A stretch of DNA of 45,564 nucleotides from an uncultured Eubacteriales bacterium (GCA_900317565.1 ONHI01000011.1:1-45564); one strand, 5' to 3'. Shown: positions 1 through 8,850, numbered from the stretch's first letter. Numbers and translations are program-made. Notes: a model not told the origin generated them from the sequence alone.

Positions 1-788
1 GTCACCTGCTCCACGAAATCCATGGAGGCCTGCATGCCGGTCTTGTTGAACAGGTCGTTGTAGCTGGCGATGCCGTTCAGGCCGCTCTCCTCGGGCAGCA
101 TGGAATACAGCTTGAACAGCGCGTCGGCGTAGTTCTTCAGCGCGTCTTCGGCGGCGAAGATGCCGTCCATCAGCTGGGCCATCTGGTCAGAATCCAGGGT
201 GTAGGTGTACTTGGTCACCGCATACTGCTCGCCCTCGAGCAGCAGCGTGTCGGCCACGCCCTCGCCCTTGTCCACGATGCCGGCGAGGATCTCGTCGCCC
301 TTTGCGTTCATGCGCTCGGCGAAGTCCGGATCCTTGGCGGCCTCGATCAGGCCGGTGTAGGCGGGCAGGAACTCCTCGGTCAGGAACTGGAGCAGCTCCG
401 GGTTCTCCGTCTGGATCGCGCCGGTCATGCTCTGCATCATGCCGGAGGCCTGCTCCATGGCGGCGTCGATGGCGTCGGCGGTGACGTTCACGGCGACATC
501 ACTCTTGGTGAACAGGGCGGCCACGCCGGCCTCGCTGACGCCCAGCTGGACGGGCAGCAGCGTCTCGCCGCCCTGGTCGATGCCGAAGTCGAAGACGGCC
601 TTCTCGCCGTCGGTGGAGGCGCCCACATGCAGCGCCTGGGGCAGCTTCACGCTCTCCCCGTTGTAGCTGAACTGCACGTTGTGCAGCACCAGGTTCCGCG
701 CCTGGGCGGGCTGGCCCTCGCCGCCCGCGCCGGTCAGCATCATGGCGAAGCTGAGCAGCATCGCGATCAGATTCATGGTTATGGTCAT
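1..788 (-). CDS. Secreted protein of unknown function (3' part missing)
   Basis: The frame is open from an ATG at 788 to the window edge, 262 codons with no stop, so the C-terminus lies outside. AGGAGG stands about 8 nt before the ATG, and a second in-frame ATG sits four codons later. The first 25 or so residues (MTITMNLIAMLLSFAMMLTG) are hydrophobic with small residues after them, which suggests export, although the usual N-terminal Lys/Arg is missing. The remainder is acidic, rich in Ala, Glu and Met, with predicted alternating beta and helical stretches, and I recognise no family. Codon use matches the neighbours. It is transcribed divergently from argF and has its own promoter at 871-899. 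The gene is real with good confidence; its function is unknown. Confidence 0.75.
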   Translation of the reverse strand, partial: MTITMNLIAMLLSFAMMLTGAGGEGQPAQARNLVLHNVQFSYNGESVKLPQALHVGASTDGEKAVFDFGIDQGGETLLPVQLGVSEAGVAALFTKSDVAVNVTADAIDAAMEQASGMMQSMTGAIQTENPELLQFLTEEFLPAYTGLIEAAKDPDFAERMNAKGDEILAGIVDKGEGVADTLLLEGEQYAVTKYTYTLDSDQMAQLMDGIFAAEDALKNYADALFKLYSMLPEESGLNGIASYNDLFNKTGMQASMDFVEQV

Positions 789-870
789 ACTTTCTTTCCT
801 CCTGTCCTTCCATCTATCCGGCCCTCGCCGGTGTCCACACGGCGCGCCGCCGTGCCTTGGGTACGATGCA

Positions 871-899
871 ATATTACCATGATTGCCGCCCCTTGGCAA
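871..899 (-). promoter_or_regulatory. Sigma-A-type promoter for the secreted protein at 788
   Basis: Read on the minus strand, TTGCCA (894-899) and TAATAT (871-876) are separated by exactly 17 bp. The leader to the ATG at 788 would be about 75 nt. This is prediction from the consensus only. Confidence 0.5.
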
Positions 900-1024
900 C
901 GACCTTTGCCTCAAAAGCCGCAAAACGACACCCAAATGTCAATTTTCGCGCATCAATCCGCGGCCCCTGCTTACTTGGACGGGCGGCAGGGCGATTTGGT
1001 TGCGCTTCGGCACGATATGCATCA

Positions 1025-1042
1025 TTTGCATATATATTCACT
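1025..1042 (+). promoter_or_regulatory. Upstream ARG box (ArgR/AhrC operator)
   Basis: TTTGCATATATATTCACT matches the arginine-repressor consensus WNTGAATWWWWATTCANW at 17 of 18 positions; the only mismatch is C for A in the left half. It lies 86 bp upstream of a second box, the kind of spacing seen where hexameric ArgR/AhrC bridges two operators. ArgR binding here is inference from the motif. Confidence 0.6.
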
Positions 1043-1081
1043 ATAACCGCCATTTGTTCGCATATTTTTACATTTTGTCCC

Positions 1082-1110
1082 TTGCCAATTCGGGCGCGCA
1101 GCGGTATAAT
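1082..1110 (+). promoter_or_regulatory. Promoter of argF-carA-carB
   Basis: TTGCCA (1082-1087), a 17-bp spacer and a perfect TATAAT (1105-1110). Transcription should start near 1116-1118, inside the downstream ARG box, so a bound repressor would block initiation. The leader is about 33 nt. Confidence 0.75.
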
Positions 1111-1128
1111 TATGAATCATAATTCAAA
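1111..1128 (+). promoter_or_regulatory. Downstream ARG box overlapping the transcription start
   Basis: TATGAATCATAATTCAAA matches the ArgR/AhrC consensus WNTGAATWWWWATTCANW at 17 of 18 positions, with the ATGAAT/ATTCA half-sites intact. It begins directly after the -10 box. Arginine-dependent repression of the operon is the natural reading. Confidence 0.75.
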
Positions 1129-1149
1129 CCCCATCCAGGAGGCAACACC

Positions 1150-2133
1150 ATGAATCTAAAGGGCAAGAGCTTTTTGACGCTGCTGGACTTCACGCCGGAG
1201 GAGATCGACGGGCTGCTCGAGCTGGCGGCACAGCTGAAGGCCAAGAAGAAGGCCGGCATCCCCCACGCGGACTTCGCGGGGAAGAACATCGCGCTGATCT
1301 TTGAAAAGACCAGCACCCGCACCCGCTGCTCCTTTGAGGTGGCGGCCCACGACTTGGGCATGGGCGTGACCTACCTGGACCCCAGCGGCTCCCAGATCGG
1401 CAAGAAGGAATCCATCGCGGACACCGCCCGGGTGCTGGGCCGGATGTACGACGGCATCGAATACCGGGGCTACGGCCAGCAAATCGTGGAGACGCTGGCG
1501 AAGTACGCGGGCGTGCCGGTGTGGAACGGCCTGACCAACGAATTCCACCCCACCCAGATCCTGGCGGACTTCCTTACCATAAAGGAAAAGTTCGGCAAGC
1601 TGGCGGGCGTAAAGCTGGTATACATGGGCGACGCGCGCTACAACATGGGCAATTCGCTGATGGTGGGCTGCGCGAAGATGGGCATGGACTTCGTGGCCTG
1701 CGCGCCGAGGAAGTACTTCCCCGACCCGGCGCTGATCGACAAGTGCCGCGCCATCGCCGCCTGGACCGGCGCGAGCCTCAGCTTCAATGAGGACCCCGCC
1801 GCCGCGGTGAAGGGCGCGCAGGTGATCTACACCGACGTGTGGGTCTCCATGGGCGAGCCGGACGCGGTGTGGGCCGAGCGCATCCACGACCTCACCCCCT
1901 ACCAGGTCAATTCCGCGCTGATGGAGGCCGCCGGGCCCGAGGCCGTGTTCATGCACTGCCTGCCCGCCTTCCACGACCTGAACACCGGCATCGGCAGCCA
2001 GATCCACGAAAAGTACGGCCTGGACGCCATGGAGGTCACCGACGAGGTCTTCGAGGGCCCGCGCTCCATCGTGTTCGACGAGGCCGAAAACCGCATGCAC
2101 ACCATCAAGGCGGTCATGGCGGCGACGCTGTGA
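1150..2133 (+). CDS. argF: Ornithine carbamoyltransferase
   Basis: Transfers the carbamoyl group of carbamoyl phosphate to ornithine, giving citrulline, in cytoplasmic arginine synthesis. The 327 residues match the usual length. The N-terminal carbamoyl-phosphate domain carries STRTR (about residues 55-59) and HPTQ (about 132-135). The ornithine domain carries the HCLPAFHD signature near residue 273, whose Cys and Asp contact ornithine, plus DVWVSMGE, the SMG loop that closes over the substrate. The start ATG is preceded by AGGAGG with 7-nt spacing. It is the first gene of an operon with the two carbamoyl-phosphate synthase subunits, so the enzyme making the substrate is co-expressed with its consumer. 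Paired ARG boxes at the promoter favour the biosynthetic enzyme over a catabolic arcB. Confidence 0.95.
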   Translation: MNLKGKSFLTLLDFTPEEIDGLLELAAQLKAKKKAGIPHADFAGKNIALIFEKTSTRTRCSFEVAAHDLGMGVTYLDPSGSQIGKKESIADTARVLGRMYDGIEYRGYGQQIVETLAKYAGVPVWNGLTNEFHPTQILADFLTIKEKFGKLAGVKLVYMGDARYNMGNSLMVGCAKMGMDFVACAPRKYFPDPALIDKCRAIAAWTGASLSFNEDPAAAVKGAQVIYTDVWVSMGEPDAVWAERIHDLTPYQVNSALMEAAGPEAVFMHCLPAFHDLNTGIGSQIHEKYGLDAMEVTDEVFEGPRSIVFDEAENRMHTIKAVMAATL

Positions 2134-2163
2134 TCCGGCGATTTGCCAGGCAATCGCCGGATC
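2132..2163 (+). promoter_or_regulatory. Intercistronic hairpin between argF and carA
   Basis: GATCCGGCGATT (2132-2143) pairs perfectly with AATCGCCGGATC (2152-2163) around an 8-nt loop. It overlaps the argF stop and ends about 15 nt before the carA ATG. No T-run follows, so it is more likely an RNA-stability or translational element than a terminator. Confidence 0.5.
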
Positions 2164-2178
2164 GGAAAGGGTGATACT

Positions 2179-3227
2179 ATGTCCAAAGCATACCTGATAC
2201 TCGAGGACGGCACGGTCTTTGAGGGCGAGGGCTTCGGCGCGGCGGCGACGGGCCTGGGCGAGCTGGTGTTCAACACCGGCGTCGTGGGCTACATCGAGAC
2301 GCTGACCGACCCCAGCTACTACGGCCAGATTGTGATGCAGACCTTCCCGATGGTGGGCAATTACGGCATCATCGAGGAGGACTTCGAGGGCGAATGCGCC
2401 GTGAAGGGCTATGTGGTGCGGGAATGGTGCCGCGAGCCCAGCAACTTCCGCAGCCAGTACGACCTGGACGCCTTTTTGAAGGCGAAGGGCGTGCCGGGCA
2501 TCTGCGGCATCGACACCCGGGCCGTCACCCAGCGCATCCGGGAGCGGGGCGTGATGAACGCCATGATCGCGGACCGCGTGCCGGAGGACCTCTCGGCGCT
2601 GAAAAACTATGCGGTCACCGGCGGCGTGGCGGCGGTCTCGGCGAAGGAATGCGCGCTGTATCCGCCCGTGGGGCCGAAGCAGTGCGACGTGACGCTGATC
2701 GACTACGGCACCAAGCGCAACATCGTCCGGGAGCTGCAGGGCCGGGGCTGCGCGGTGATGGTGGTGCCCCCCACCGTCTCCGCCGAGGCCATACTCTCCG
2801 GCCAGCCCGACGGCGTGATGCTGTCCCCGGGGACCCGGCGGAGAACACCGCCTGCATCGACGAGATCAAAAAGCTGCTGGGCAAGGTGCCGATGTTCGGG
2901 CTGTGCCTGGGACACCAGATGATGGCGCTGGCCGCCGGCGGGCAGACCACCAAGCTGAAGTACGGCCACCGGGGCGGCAACCAGCCCGTGATCGATAAGG
3001 TCACCGGCCACACCTACATCACCAGCCAGAACCACGGCTACGCGGTGGTGTCCGAGAGCCTGCCCACCGGCAGCGTGCGCTTCGTGAACGCCAACGACGG
3101 CACCTGCGAGGGCGTCGATTACCCCGAATGGCGGTCCTTCTCCGTGCAGTTCCACCCCGAGGCCTGCGCCGGGCCGAGGGACACGAGCGCGCTGTTTGAC
3201 AGGTTTATTGAACTGATGAAGGGATAG
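2179..3227 (+). pseudogene. carA: Carbamoyl-phosphate synthase small subunit, frameshifted
   Basis: Glutaminase subunit that releases ammonia from glutamine for CarB. It starts at ATG 2179 (MSKAYLILEDGTVFEGEGFG) after a GGAAAGGG site. The first frame reads through the N-terminal CarA domain to about 2829. The glutaminase domain then continues in the next frame from about 2832, with FGLCLGHQ (nucleophile Cys), the QNHGYAV segment and QFHPEA (catalytic His), to the stop at 3225-3227. At the junction the family motif LSNGPGDP is expected. The DNA reads CTGTCC then CCGGGGACCC, exactly as if 7 nt (AACGGCC) were lost. With those 7 nt restored the protein would be 351 aa, a normal CarA. No other damage is visible, so this is either a recent mutation or a sequencing/assembly error. 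As written, the product lacks the glutaminase domain. Confidence 0.85.
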
Positions 3228-3235
3228 GTAGAAAT

Positions 3236-6200
3236 ATGCCTCTGAACAAGGATATCAAGAAGGTCCTCATGATCGGCTCGGGGCCGATCGTGATCGGGCA
3301 GGCGGCGGAATTCGACTACGCCGGGGCGCAGGCCTGCCGGGTGCTGAAGAAGGCCGGGGTGAACGTGGTGCTGGTGAACAGCAACCCGGCCACCATCATG
3401 ACCGACAAGGCGCTGGCGGACGAGATCTACCTGGAGCCGCTGACCGTGGAGACGGTGAAGCGCATCATCGAAAAGGAGAAGCCCGACAGCATGCTGGCGG
3501 GCCTGGGCGGCCAGACGGGCCTGACCCTGGCCATGCAGCTGAACAGGGAGGGCTTCCTCGCCGCCCACGGCGTGAAGCTGATCGGCACCAACGCCGACGC
3601 CATCGACAAGGCCGAGGACCGGCAGCTGTTCAAGGACACCATGCAGTCCATCGGCGAGCCGGTGATCCCCTCGGACATCGCCGAGGACGTGGATACGGCG
3701 CTGAGGATCGCCGAAGCCATTGGCTATCCGGTGATCATTCGACCCGCCTTCACGCTGGGCGGCACCGGCGGCGGCGTGGCCTACGACGCAGCCCAGATGG
3801 CCGAGGCCGCCCGCACGGGCCTGGACGCCTCCCCCATCACCCAGATACTGGTCGAAAAATACATCGCGGGCTGGAAGGAGATCGAGTTCGAGACCATGCG
3901 GGACGCGGCGGGCAACTGCATCGCCGTTTGCAGCATGGAGAACGTGGACCCGGTGGGCATACACACCGGCGATTCCATCGTCGTGGCCCCGGCGCTGACC
4001 CTGTCCAACAAGGAATACCAGATGCTGCGCAGCGCGTCGCTGAACATCATCAACGCGCTGGGCATCGTGGGCGGCTGCAACTGCCAGTTCGCGCTGGACC
4101 CGGAGAGCTTTGAATACGCGGTGATCGAGGTCAACCCCCGGGTCAGCCGCTCCTCGGCGCTGGCCAGCAAGGCCACGGGCTATCCCATCGCCAAGGTGAC
4201 CACCCAAATCGCGCTGGGCTACCGGCTGGACGAGATCAAAAACGAGATCACCGGCAAGACATGCGCCTGCTTCGAGCCGGCGGTGGACTACGTGGTGGTG
4301 AAGTTCCCCAAGTGGCCCTTCGACAAGTTCAACACCGCCAGCCGCAAGCTGGGCACCCAGATGAAGGCCACCGGCGAGGTGATGAGCATCGCGCCCTGCT
4401 TCGAGATGGCGCTGATGAAGGCCGTGCGCGGCGCGGAGATCAAGCTGGACACGCTGAACCGGCCCTACGACGGCGACCGGCCCGTGCGGGAGCGCCTGGC
4501 CGACGCCGACGACAATCGGCTGTTCACCGTGTTCGAGGCGCTGAAGGCCGGCGTTGGCGTGGACGAGATCTACGCCATCACGAAGATCGACCGCTGGTTC
4601 CTCAACAAGATCAAGAACCTGGCGGACTTCGAGGCGCGCATAGCGGGCGGGCTCTCCGACGCGGACTACTTCCTCGGCAAGAAGCTGGGCTATCCCGACG
4701 CGGCGCTGGCGCGGCTCTCGGGCCGGTCGGACCTGCCCGCGTCCCGCTCCGCCTACAAGATGGTGGACACCTGCGCGGCGGAGTTCGACGCCGAGACGCC
4801 CTACTTCTACGGCACCTTCGACGACGCCTGCGATTCCCGGGCCTTCCCCCGCTCCGGCAAGCCGGTCATCATCGTGCTGGGCTCCGGCCCGATCCGCATC
4901 GGCCAGGGCATCGAGTTCGACTATTCCAGCGTGCACTGCGTGTGGACGCTGAAGCAGCTGGGCTACGACGTGGCGATCATCAACAACAACCCGGAGACCG
5001 TCTCCACCGACTACGACACCGCCGACCGGCTGTACTTCGAGCCGCTGACCGACGAGGACGTGATGCGCATCATCGAGGTGGAGAAGCCCGTGGGCGTGGT
5101 GGTGGCCTTCGGCGGCCAGACCGCCATCAAGCTGACCCAGAGCCTGGACCGCGCCGGGGTGAACATACTGGGCACCAGCGCCGAGGGCATCGACATCGCC
5201 GAGGACCGGGAGCGCTTCGACGCGCTGCTGGAGCAGTTTGACATCCGCCGCCCCAAGGGCGCGGGCGTGCGCACGCTCCCCGAGGCGCTGGCCGAGGCCG
5301 AGGCGCTGGGCTATCCGGTGCTGCTGCGGCCCAGCTATGTCATCGGCGGCCAGAACATGACCATCGCCCACGACGCCCACGACGTGACCGTGTATATGAA
5401 CCGCATACTGGCGGGCGGCATCGAAAACCCGGTGCTGGTGGACAAATACATGTCCGGCGTGGAGCTGGAGGTGGACGTGATCTCCGACGGCACGGACGTG
5501 CTGATCCCCGGCATCATGCAGCACGTGGAGCGCGCGGGCGTGCACAGCGGCGATTCCATCGCGGTCTACCCGCCCTTCAGCCTGGACGACGCCATGATGG
5601 ACACCGTGGTCAGGAGCAGCGAAAAGCTGGCCCTGGCACTGGGCACGAAGGGCCTGGTGAACATACAGTACCTGGTGTACCACGGCGAGCTGTACGTGAT
5701 CGAGGTGAACCCCCGGGCCAGCCGCACCATCCCCTACATCAGCAAGGTGACGGGCGTGCCCATGGTGGACCTGGCCAGCCGGGTGATGGTGGGCCAGCCG
5801 CTGAAGGGCCTGGGCTACGGCACCGGGCTGTACAAAACCCCGCCCTACTGCGCGGTGAAGGTGCCCGTGTTCAGCTTTGAAAAGCTGACCGACGCCAACA
5901 GCTACCTGGGCCCGGAGATGAAGAGCACCGGCGAGGTGCTGGGCATCGGCAAGGACCTGTCCGAGGCGCTGTTCAAGGGGCTGGTGAGCTCCGGCATACG
6001 GCTGCCCCAGCACAGCCACAGGGCCGGCGTGCTGCTGAGCGTGGACGAATACGACTACCTGGAGGCGCTGGACGTAGCGCGGCGCTTCAGCGACCTGGGC
6101 TGCGCGCTGTACGCCACCGAGGGCACCGCCGAGGCCATCGCCACGCTGGGCATACCGGTGACGGCCATCCCCGGCATCCGGGAGAGCGACCACGCCTTCG

Positions 6201-7261
6201 AGCTGCTGGAGAGCGGCAAGGTGAATTTCATCGTGTACACCGGCGCGCTGCTGGACAGCACGATGGAGGATTACATCGCGCTGCACCGCAAGGCGCTGCT
6301 GCTGAACATCGCCTGCCTGACCTCGCTGGACACGGCCCGGGCGCTGGCGGACATCATGCTCAGCCGCTACACCCAGCAGAACACGGAGCTGGTGGACATC
6401 AACCACATGCGCGCGGAGCGCCAGCGGCTGCCCTTCACGAAGATGCAGGCCACCGGCAACGATTACATCATCATCGACAACACCGACGGCGCGATCCAGT
6501 GCCCGGAGAGCCTGTGCGTGCGGCTGTGCGAGCAGCACTACGGCGTGGGCGCGGAGGGTCTGGCGCTGATCGAGCGCAGCGACATCGCCGACGCGAAGCT
6601 GCGGCTGTACAACCGGGACGGCAGCGAGGGCTTCATGGGCGGCAACGCGCTGCGCTGCGCGGGCAAGTACCTGCACGACCGGGGCATGGTGGACAAGACG
6701 GACATCACCGTGGAGACCGCCGGCGGCGTGAAGAAGCTGCGGCTGCTCACCCGCTACGGCCGGGTCAGCTCCGTGGCGGTGGACATGGGCCCGGCCTCCT
6801 TCGACCCGGCGGTCGTGCCCTGCACGCTGCCCGGGAACAGGGCCGTCAGCGTGCCCGCCGAGATCGGCGGGGAGACGTACACCGTCACCTGCGTGTCCAT
6901 GGGCAACCCCCACTGCGTGGTGTTCACGGACCGGGTGGACGCCCTGGACCTGGAGGCCCTGGGGCCCGTGTTCGAGAACGCGCCGCTGTTCCCCGAGCGG
7001 GTGAACGCCGAATTCGTGCGGGTGGTCAACCCCACCACGCTGCGGATGCGCTGCTTCGAGCGCGGCAGCGGCGAGACCATGGCCTGCGGCACCGGCGCCT
7101 GCGCGGCGGCCGCCGCGGCGGTGGAGAACGGGCTGTGCCGCCCGGACGCCGATATCATGGTGCAGGTCCCCGGCGGCAAGCTGTGGGTCCGCGTCGGCGC
7201 GGACGGCCTGACCCTCACCGGCAAGGTGGAGCAGGTGTTCGAGGCGGAGACGGAGTACTGA
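3236..7261 (+). CDS. carB: Carbamoyl-phosphate synthase large subunit fused to a diaminopimelate epimerase domain
   Basis: Residues 1 to about 1063 are a complete CarB: carboxyphosphate ATP-grasp half (from VLMIGSGPIVIGQAAEFDYAG), oligomerisation region, second ATP-grasp half (from VIIVLGSGPIRIGQGIEFDY near residue 543) and C-terminal MGS-like allosteric domain. It makes carbamoyl phosphate from bicarbonate, ammonia and ATP. Without a stop or a new ribosome site, residues 1065-1341 form a full-length DapF (LPFTKMQATGNDYI to the end), which normally interconverts LL- and meso-diaminopimelate for lysine and peptidoglycan. DapF has two catalytic cysteines. The second is present (Cys1284 in ETMACGTGACA), but the first position reads Gly1135 (MGGNALRC instead of MCGNGxRC). 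The ATG at 3236 lies 8 nt after the carA stop. The fusion is read directly from the DNA. Whether the epimerase half is active, and whether the polypeptide is processed, is unknown. Confidence 0.93.
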   Translation: MPLNKDIKKVLMIGSGPIVIGQAAEFDYAGAQACRVLKKAGVNVVLVNSNPATIMTDKALADEIYLEPLTVETVKRIIEKEKPDSMLAGLGGQTGLTLAMQLNREGFLAAHGVKLIGTNADAIDKAEDRQLFKDTMQSIGEPVIPSDIAEDVDTALRIAEAIGYPVIIRPAFTLGGTGGGVAYDAAQMAEAARTGLDASPITQILVEKYIAGWKEIEFETMRDAAGNCIAVCSMENVDPVGIHTGDSIVVAPALTLSNKEYQMLRSASLNIINALGIVGGCNCQFALDPESFEYAVIEVNPRVSRSSALASKATGYPIAKVTTQIALGYRLDEIKNEITGKTCACFEPAVDYVVVKFPKWPFDKFNTASRKLGTQMKATGEVMSIAPCFEMALMKAVRGAEIKLDTLNRPYDGDRPVRERLADADDNRLFTVFEALKAGVGVDEIYAITKIDRWFLNKIKNLADFEARIAGGLSDADYFLGKKLGYPDAALARLSGRSDLPASRSAYKMVDTCAAEFDAETPYFYGTFDDACDSRAFPRSGKPVIIVLGSGPIRIGQGIEFDYSSVHCVWTLKQLGYDVAIINNNPETVSTDYDTADRLYFEPLTDEDVMRIIEVEKPVGVVVAFGGQTAIKLTQSLDRAGVNILGTSAEGIDIAEDRERFDALLEQFDIRRPKGAGVRTLPEALAEAEALGYPVLLRPSYVIGGQNMTIAHDAHDVTVYMNRILAGGIENPVLVDKYMSGVELEVDVISDGTDVLIPGIMQHVERAGVHSGDSIAVYPPFSLDDAMMDTVVRSSEKLALALGTKGLVNIQYLVYHGELYVIEVNPRASRTIPYISKVTGVPMVDLASRVMVGQPLKGLGYGTGLYKTPPYCAVKVPVFSFEKLTDANSYLGPEMKSTGEVLGIGKDLSEALFKGLVSSGIRLPQHSHRAGVLLSVDEYDYLEALDVARRFSDLGCALYATEGTAEAIATLGIPVTAIPGIRESDHAFELLESGKVNFIVYTGALLDSTMEDYIALHRKALLLNIACLTSLDTARALADIMLSRYTQQNTELVDINHMRAERQRLPFTKMQATGNDYIIIDNTDGAIQCPESLCVRLCEQHYGVGAEGLALIERSDIADAKLRLYNRDGSEGFMGGNALRCAGKYLHDRGMVDKTDITVETAGGVKKLRLLTRYGRVSSVAVDMGPASFDPAVVPCTLPGNRAVSVPAEIGGETYTVTCVSMGNPHCVVFTDRVDALDLEALGPVFENAPLFPERVNAEFVRVVNPTTLRMRCFERGSGETMACGTGACAAAAAAVENGLCRPDADIMVQVPGGKLWVRVGADGLTLTGKVEQVFEAETEY

Positions 7262-7278
7262 GGATTTTCGCACGGTTA

Positions 7279-7316
7279 GGGGAGAACGGGGACCTCTCCC
7301 CTCCCCCCGCTGTTTT
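7279..7316 (+). terminator. Possible terminator after carB
   Basis: GGGGAGA (7279-7285) pairs with TCTCCCC (7295-7301) around a 9-nt loop; a short T-run (7312-7316) follows only after about 10 nt. A weak candidate on spacing, but it is the only one between carB and the MATE gene. Confidence 0.3.
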
Positions 7317-7378
7317 TCCGCCCCAATCTTTTAACCCTACCGCGCTTTTTCCTAACGTTCAAATAGGTAAAATAATAG

Positions 7379-7402
7379 GCCGTCGGAGGCGAATCCGACG
7401 GC
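7379..7402 (+). promoter_or_regulatory. Perfect 9-bp hairpin in the leader of the MATE gene
   Basis: GCCGTCGGA (7379-7387) pairs with TCCGACGGC (7394-7402) around loop GGCGAA. It sits 26 nt before the ATG at 7429, just after an AT-rich stretch that could be the -10 region. It may be a leader hairpin or an operator palindrome; no T-run follows. Confidence 0.4.
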
Positions 7403-7428
7403 TGATTTACTGATTCGGAGGACATTTC

Positions 7429-8790
7429 ATGGTTCGGGACATGACACACGGCTCCCCGCTGAAGCTGATCGTGGGCTTCTGGTTTCCGGTGCTGCTGGGC
7501 AACCTGTTCCAGCAGGTCTACAACCTGGTGGACAGCGTGATCGTCGGGCGCTTCGTGGGCGTGGACGCCTTCGCGGGCGTCAGCGCCACGGGCTCGCTGA
7601 ACTTTCTGATCATCGGCTTCCTGCTGGGCATGTGCAGCGGCTGCGCCATCCCGGTGGCCCAGGCCTTCGGCGAAAACGACCCCCACAAGATGCGCAAATA
7701 CTTCGCCAACGCGATCTATCTGTGCGGCGGCATCGCGGTGGTGATGTCGGTGGTCACGGCGCTGCTGACCCGGCCGATCCTGCGCTGGATCGGCACGCCC
7801 GAGGACATACTGGACGAGGCCTACAGCTACATCGTCTACATCTTCGGCGGCATGTCCGCCATCATGGTCTACAACCTGGCCAGCGGCGTGCTGCGGGCCG
7901 TGGGCAACACCCGCACCCCGCTGTACTTCCTGATGCTCAGCTGTGCGGTGAACGTGGTGCTGGACCTGCTGTTCGTGGTGGTGCTGGGCATGGGCGTCAC
8001 CGGCGCGGCGGTGGCCACCGTGGCAGCCCAGCTGCTGTCCGGCGCGCTGTGCATGGGGCTGATCTTCAAAAAATACGACGTGCTGCGCATCCGCGGCGCG
8101 GAGTGGCAGCCGGACTTGGCCTGCATCCGGCGGCTCAGCGGCATGGGCATGCCCATGGGCATGCAGTTCTCCATCACCGCCATCGGCTCGCTGATCCTGC
8201 AGACCGCGGTCAACGGCCTGGGCTCCGGGGCCGTGGCGGCCATCGGCGCGGGCAGCAAGGTGTACACGCTGTTCTGCTGCCCCTTCGACGCCATGGGCGC
8301 GACCATCGCCACCTGGTGCGGCCAGAACCTGGGCGCGCGGCGCATCGACCGGGTGCGCGTGGGCGTGCGGGAATCGCTGCTGGCCATGACGGCCTACGCC
8401 GTGGCGGCGCTGTTCGCCGTCCGGATGTTCGGCGAGCCGCTGATCCGGCTGTTCATCGCCGGGGCCGAGGCGGGCATCATCGCCGACGCGGTGAAATACC
8501 TGAACCTGGTGGTGTGCTTCTTCGTGCCGCTGCTGCTGATATTCGTGCTGCGCAACGGCCTGCAGGGGCTGGGCTATTCCCGGATCGCGATGTTCGCCGG
8601 GCTGTTCGAGCTGATCGGTCGCACCTTCGTGGCCTTCGCGCTGGTGAAGCCCTACGGCTTTGACGGCGCGATACTGGCAAACCCCGCCGCCTGGATCATG
8701 GCCGACGTGCTGCTGATCCCGGTGTGGCTGCACGTGATCCGCCAGCTGGAGCGCGGCGGCGCGACCGCGGCCCTCGCGGCGCGGGACTGA
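7429..8790 (+). CDS. MATE family efflux transporter
   Basis: An inner-membrane exporter of the multidrug and toxic-compound extrusion family, which uses a sodium or proton gradient. The 453-residue protein has the family's usual length and about 12 hydrophobic segments in two related halves. Its N-terminus, SPLKLIVGFWFPVLLGNLFQ followed by VYNLVDSVIVGRFVG, is typical of clostridial DinF/NorM-like members. The second half begins near residue 235 (MGMPMGMQFSITAIGSLILQ). The start is set by CGGAGG 9 nt upstream. It stands alone between carB and a convergent permease, and its substrate cannot be told from the sequence. Confidence 0.9.
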   Translation: MVRDMTHGSPLKLIVGFWFPVLLGNLFQQVYNLVDSVIVGRFVGVDAFAGVSATGSLNFLIIGFLLGMCSGCAIPVAQAFGENDPHKMRKYFANAIYLCGGIAVVMSVVTALLTRPILRWIGTPEDILDEAYSYIVYIFGGMSAIMVYNLASGVLRAVGNTRTPLYFLMLSCAVNVVLDLLFVVVLGMGVTGAAVATVAAQLLSGALCMGLIFKKYDVLRIRGAEWQPDLACIRRLSGMGMPMGMQFSITAIGSLILQTAVNGLGSGAVAAIGAGSKVYTLFCCPFDAMGATIATWCGQNLGARRIDRVRVGVRESLLAMTAYAVAALFAVRMFGEPLIRLFIAGAEAGIIADAVKYLNLVVCFFVPLLLIFVLRNGLQGLGYSRIAMFAGLFELIGRTFVAFALVKPYGFDGAILANPAAWIMADVLLIPVWLHVIRQLERGGATAALAARD

Positions 8791-8809
8791 TTTTCCCTTA
8801 TACAAACGA

Positions 8810-8850
8810 CGCGCAGGGACGGCAAAATGCCGTCCCTGCGCGTTTGCTTT
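8810..8850. terminator. Bidirectional terminator between MATE exporter and purine permease
   Basis: A perfect 15-bp stem, CGCGCAGGGACGGCA (8810-8824) with its complement (8828-8842), around loop AAA. TTTGCTTT follows on the plus strand, and a weaker T-containing tract follows on the minus strand. It lies between the two convergent stop codons (8790 and 8858). Confidence 0.85.

Larger units (their letters stand above)
789..1149. other. Divergent regulatory region between the secreted protein and argF
   Basis: These 361 bp contain no convincing gene. They hold a minus-strand promoter (871-899), a plus-strand promoter (1082-1110) and two ARG-box-like operators (1025-1042 and 1111-1128). The AT content is clearly higher between 1020 and 1130 than in the coding sequence around it. 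Confidence 0.7.

Noticed and set aside
6400..6430. Separate start for dapF inside carB
   Set aside because: No Shine-Dalgarno sequence precedes the ATG at the CarB end (NHMRAERQR), and the frame is continuous with no stop.
3119..7273. 1384-codon open frame on the minus strand opposite carB
   Set aside because: Shadow of the GC-rich carB codons; no ribosome site, low-complexity His/Gln/Ala/Val-rich translation, no family resemblance. The same applies to the long antisense frames at 7276-8805, 12368-13990, 15757-18282, 24589-27033 and 37099-40368.
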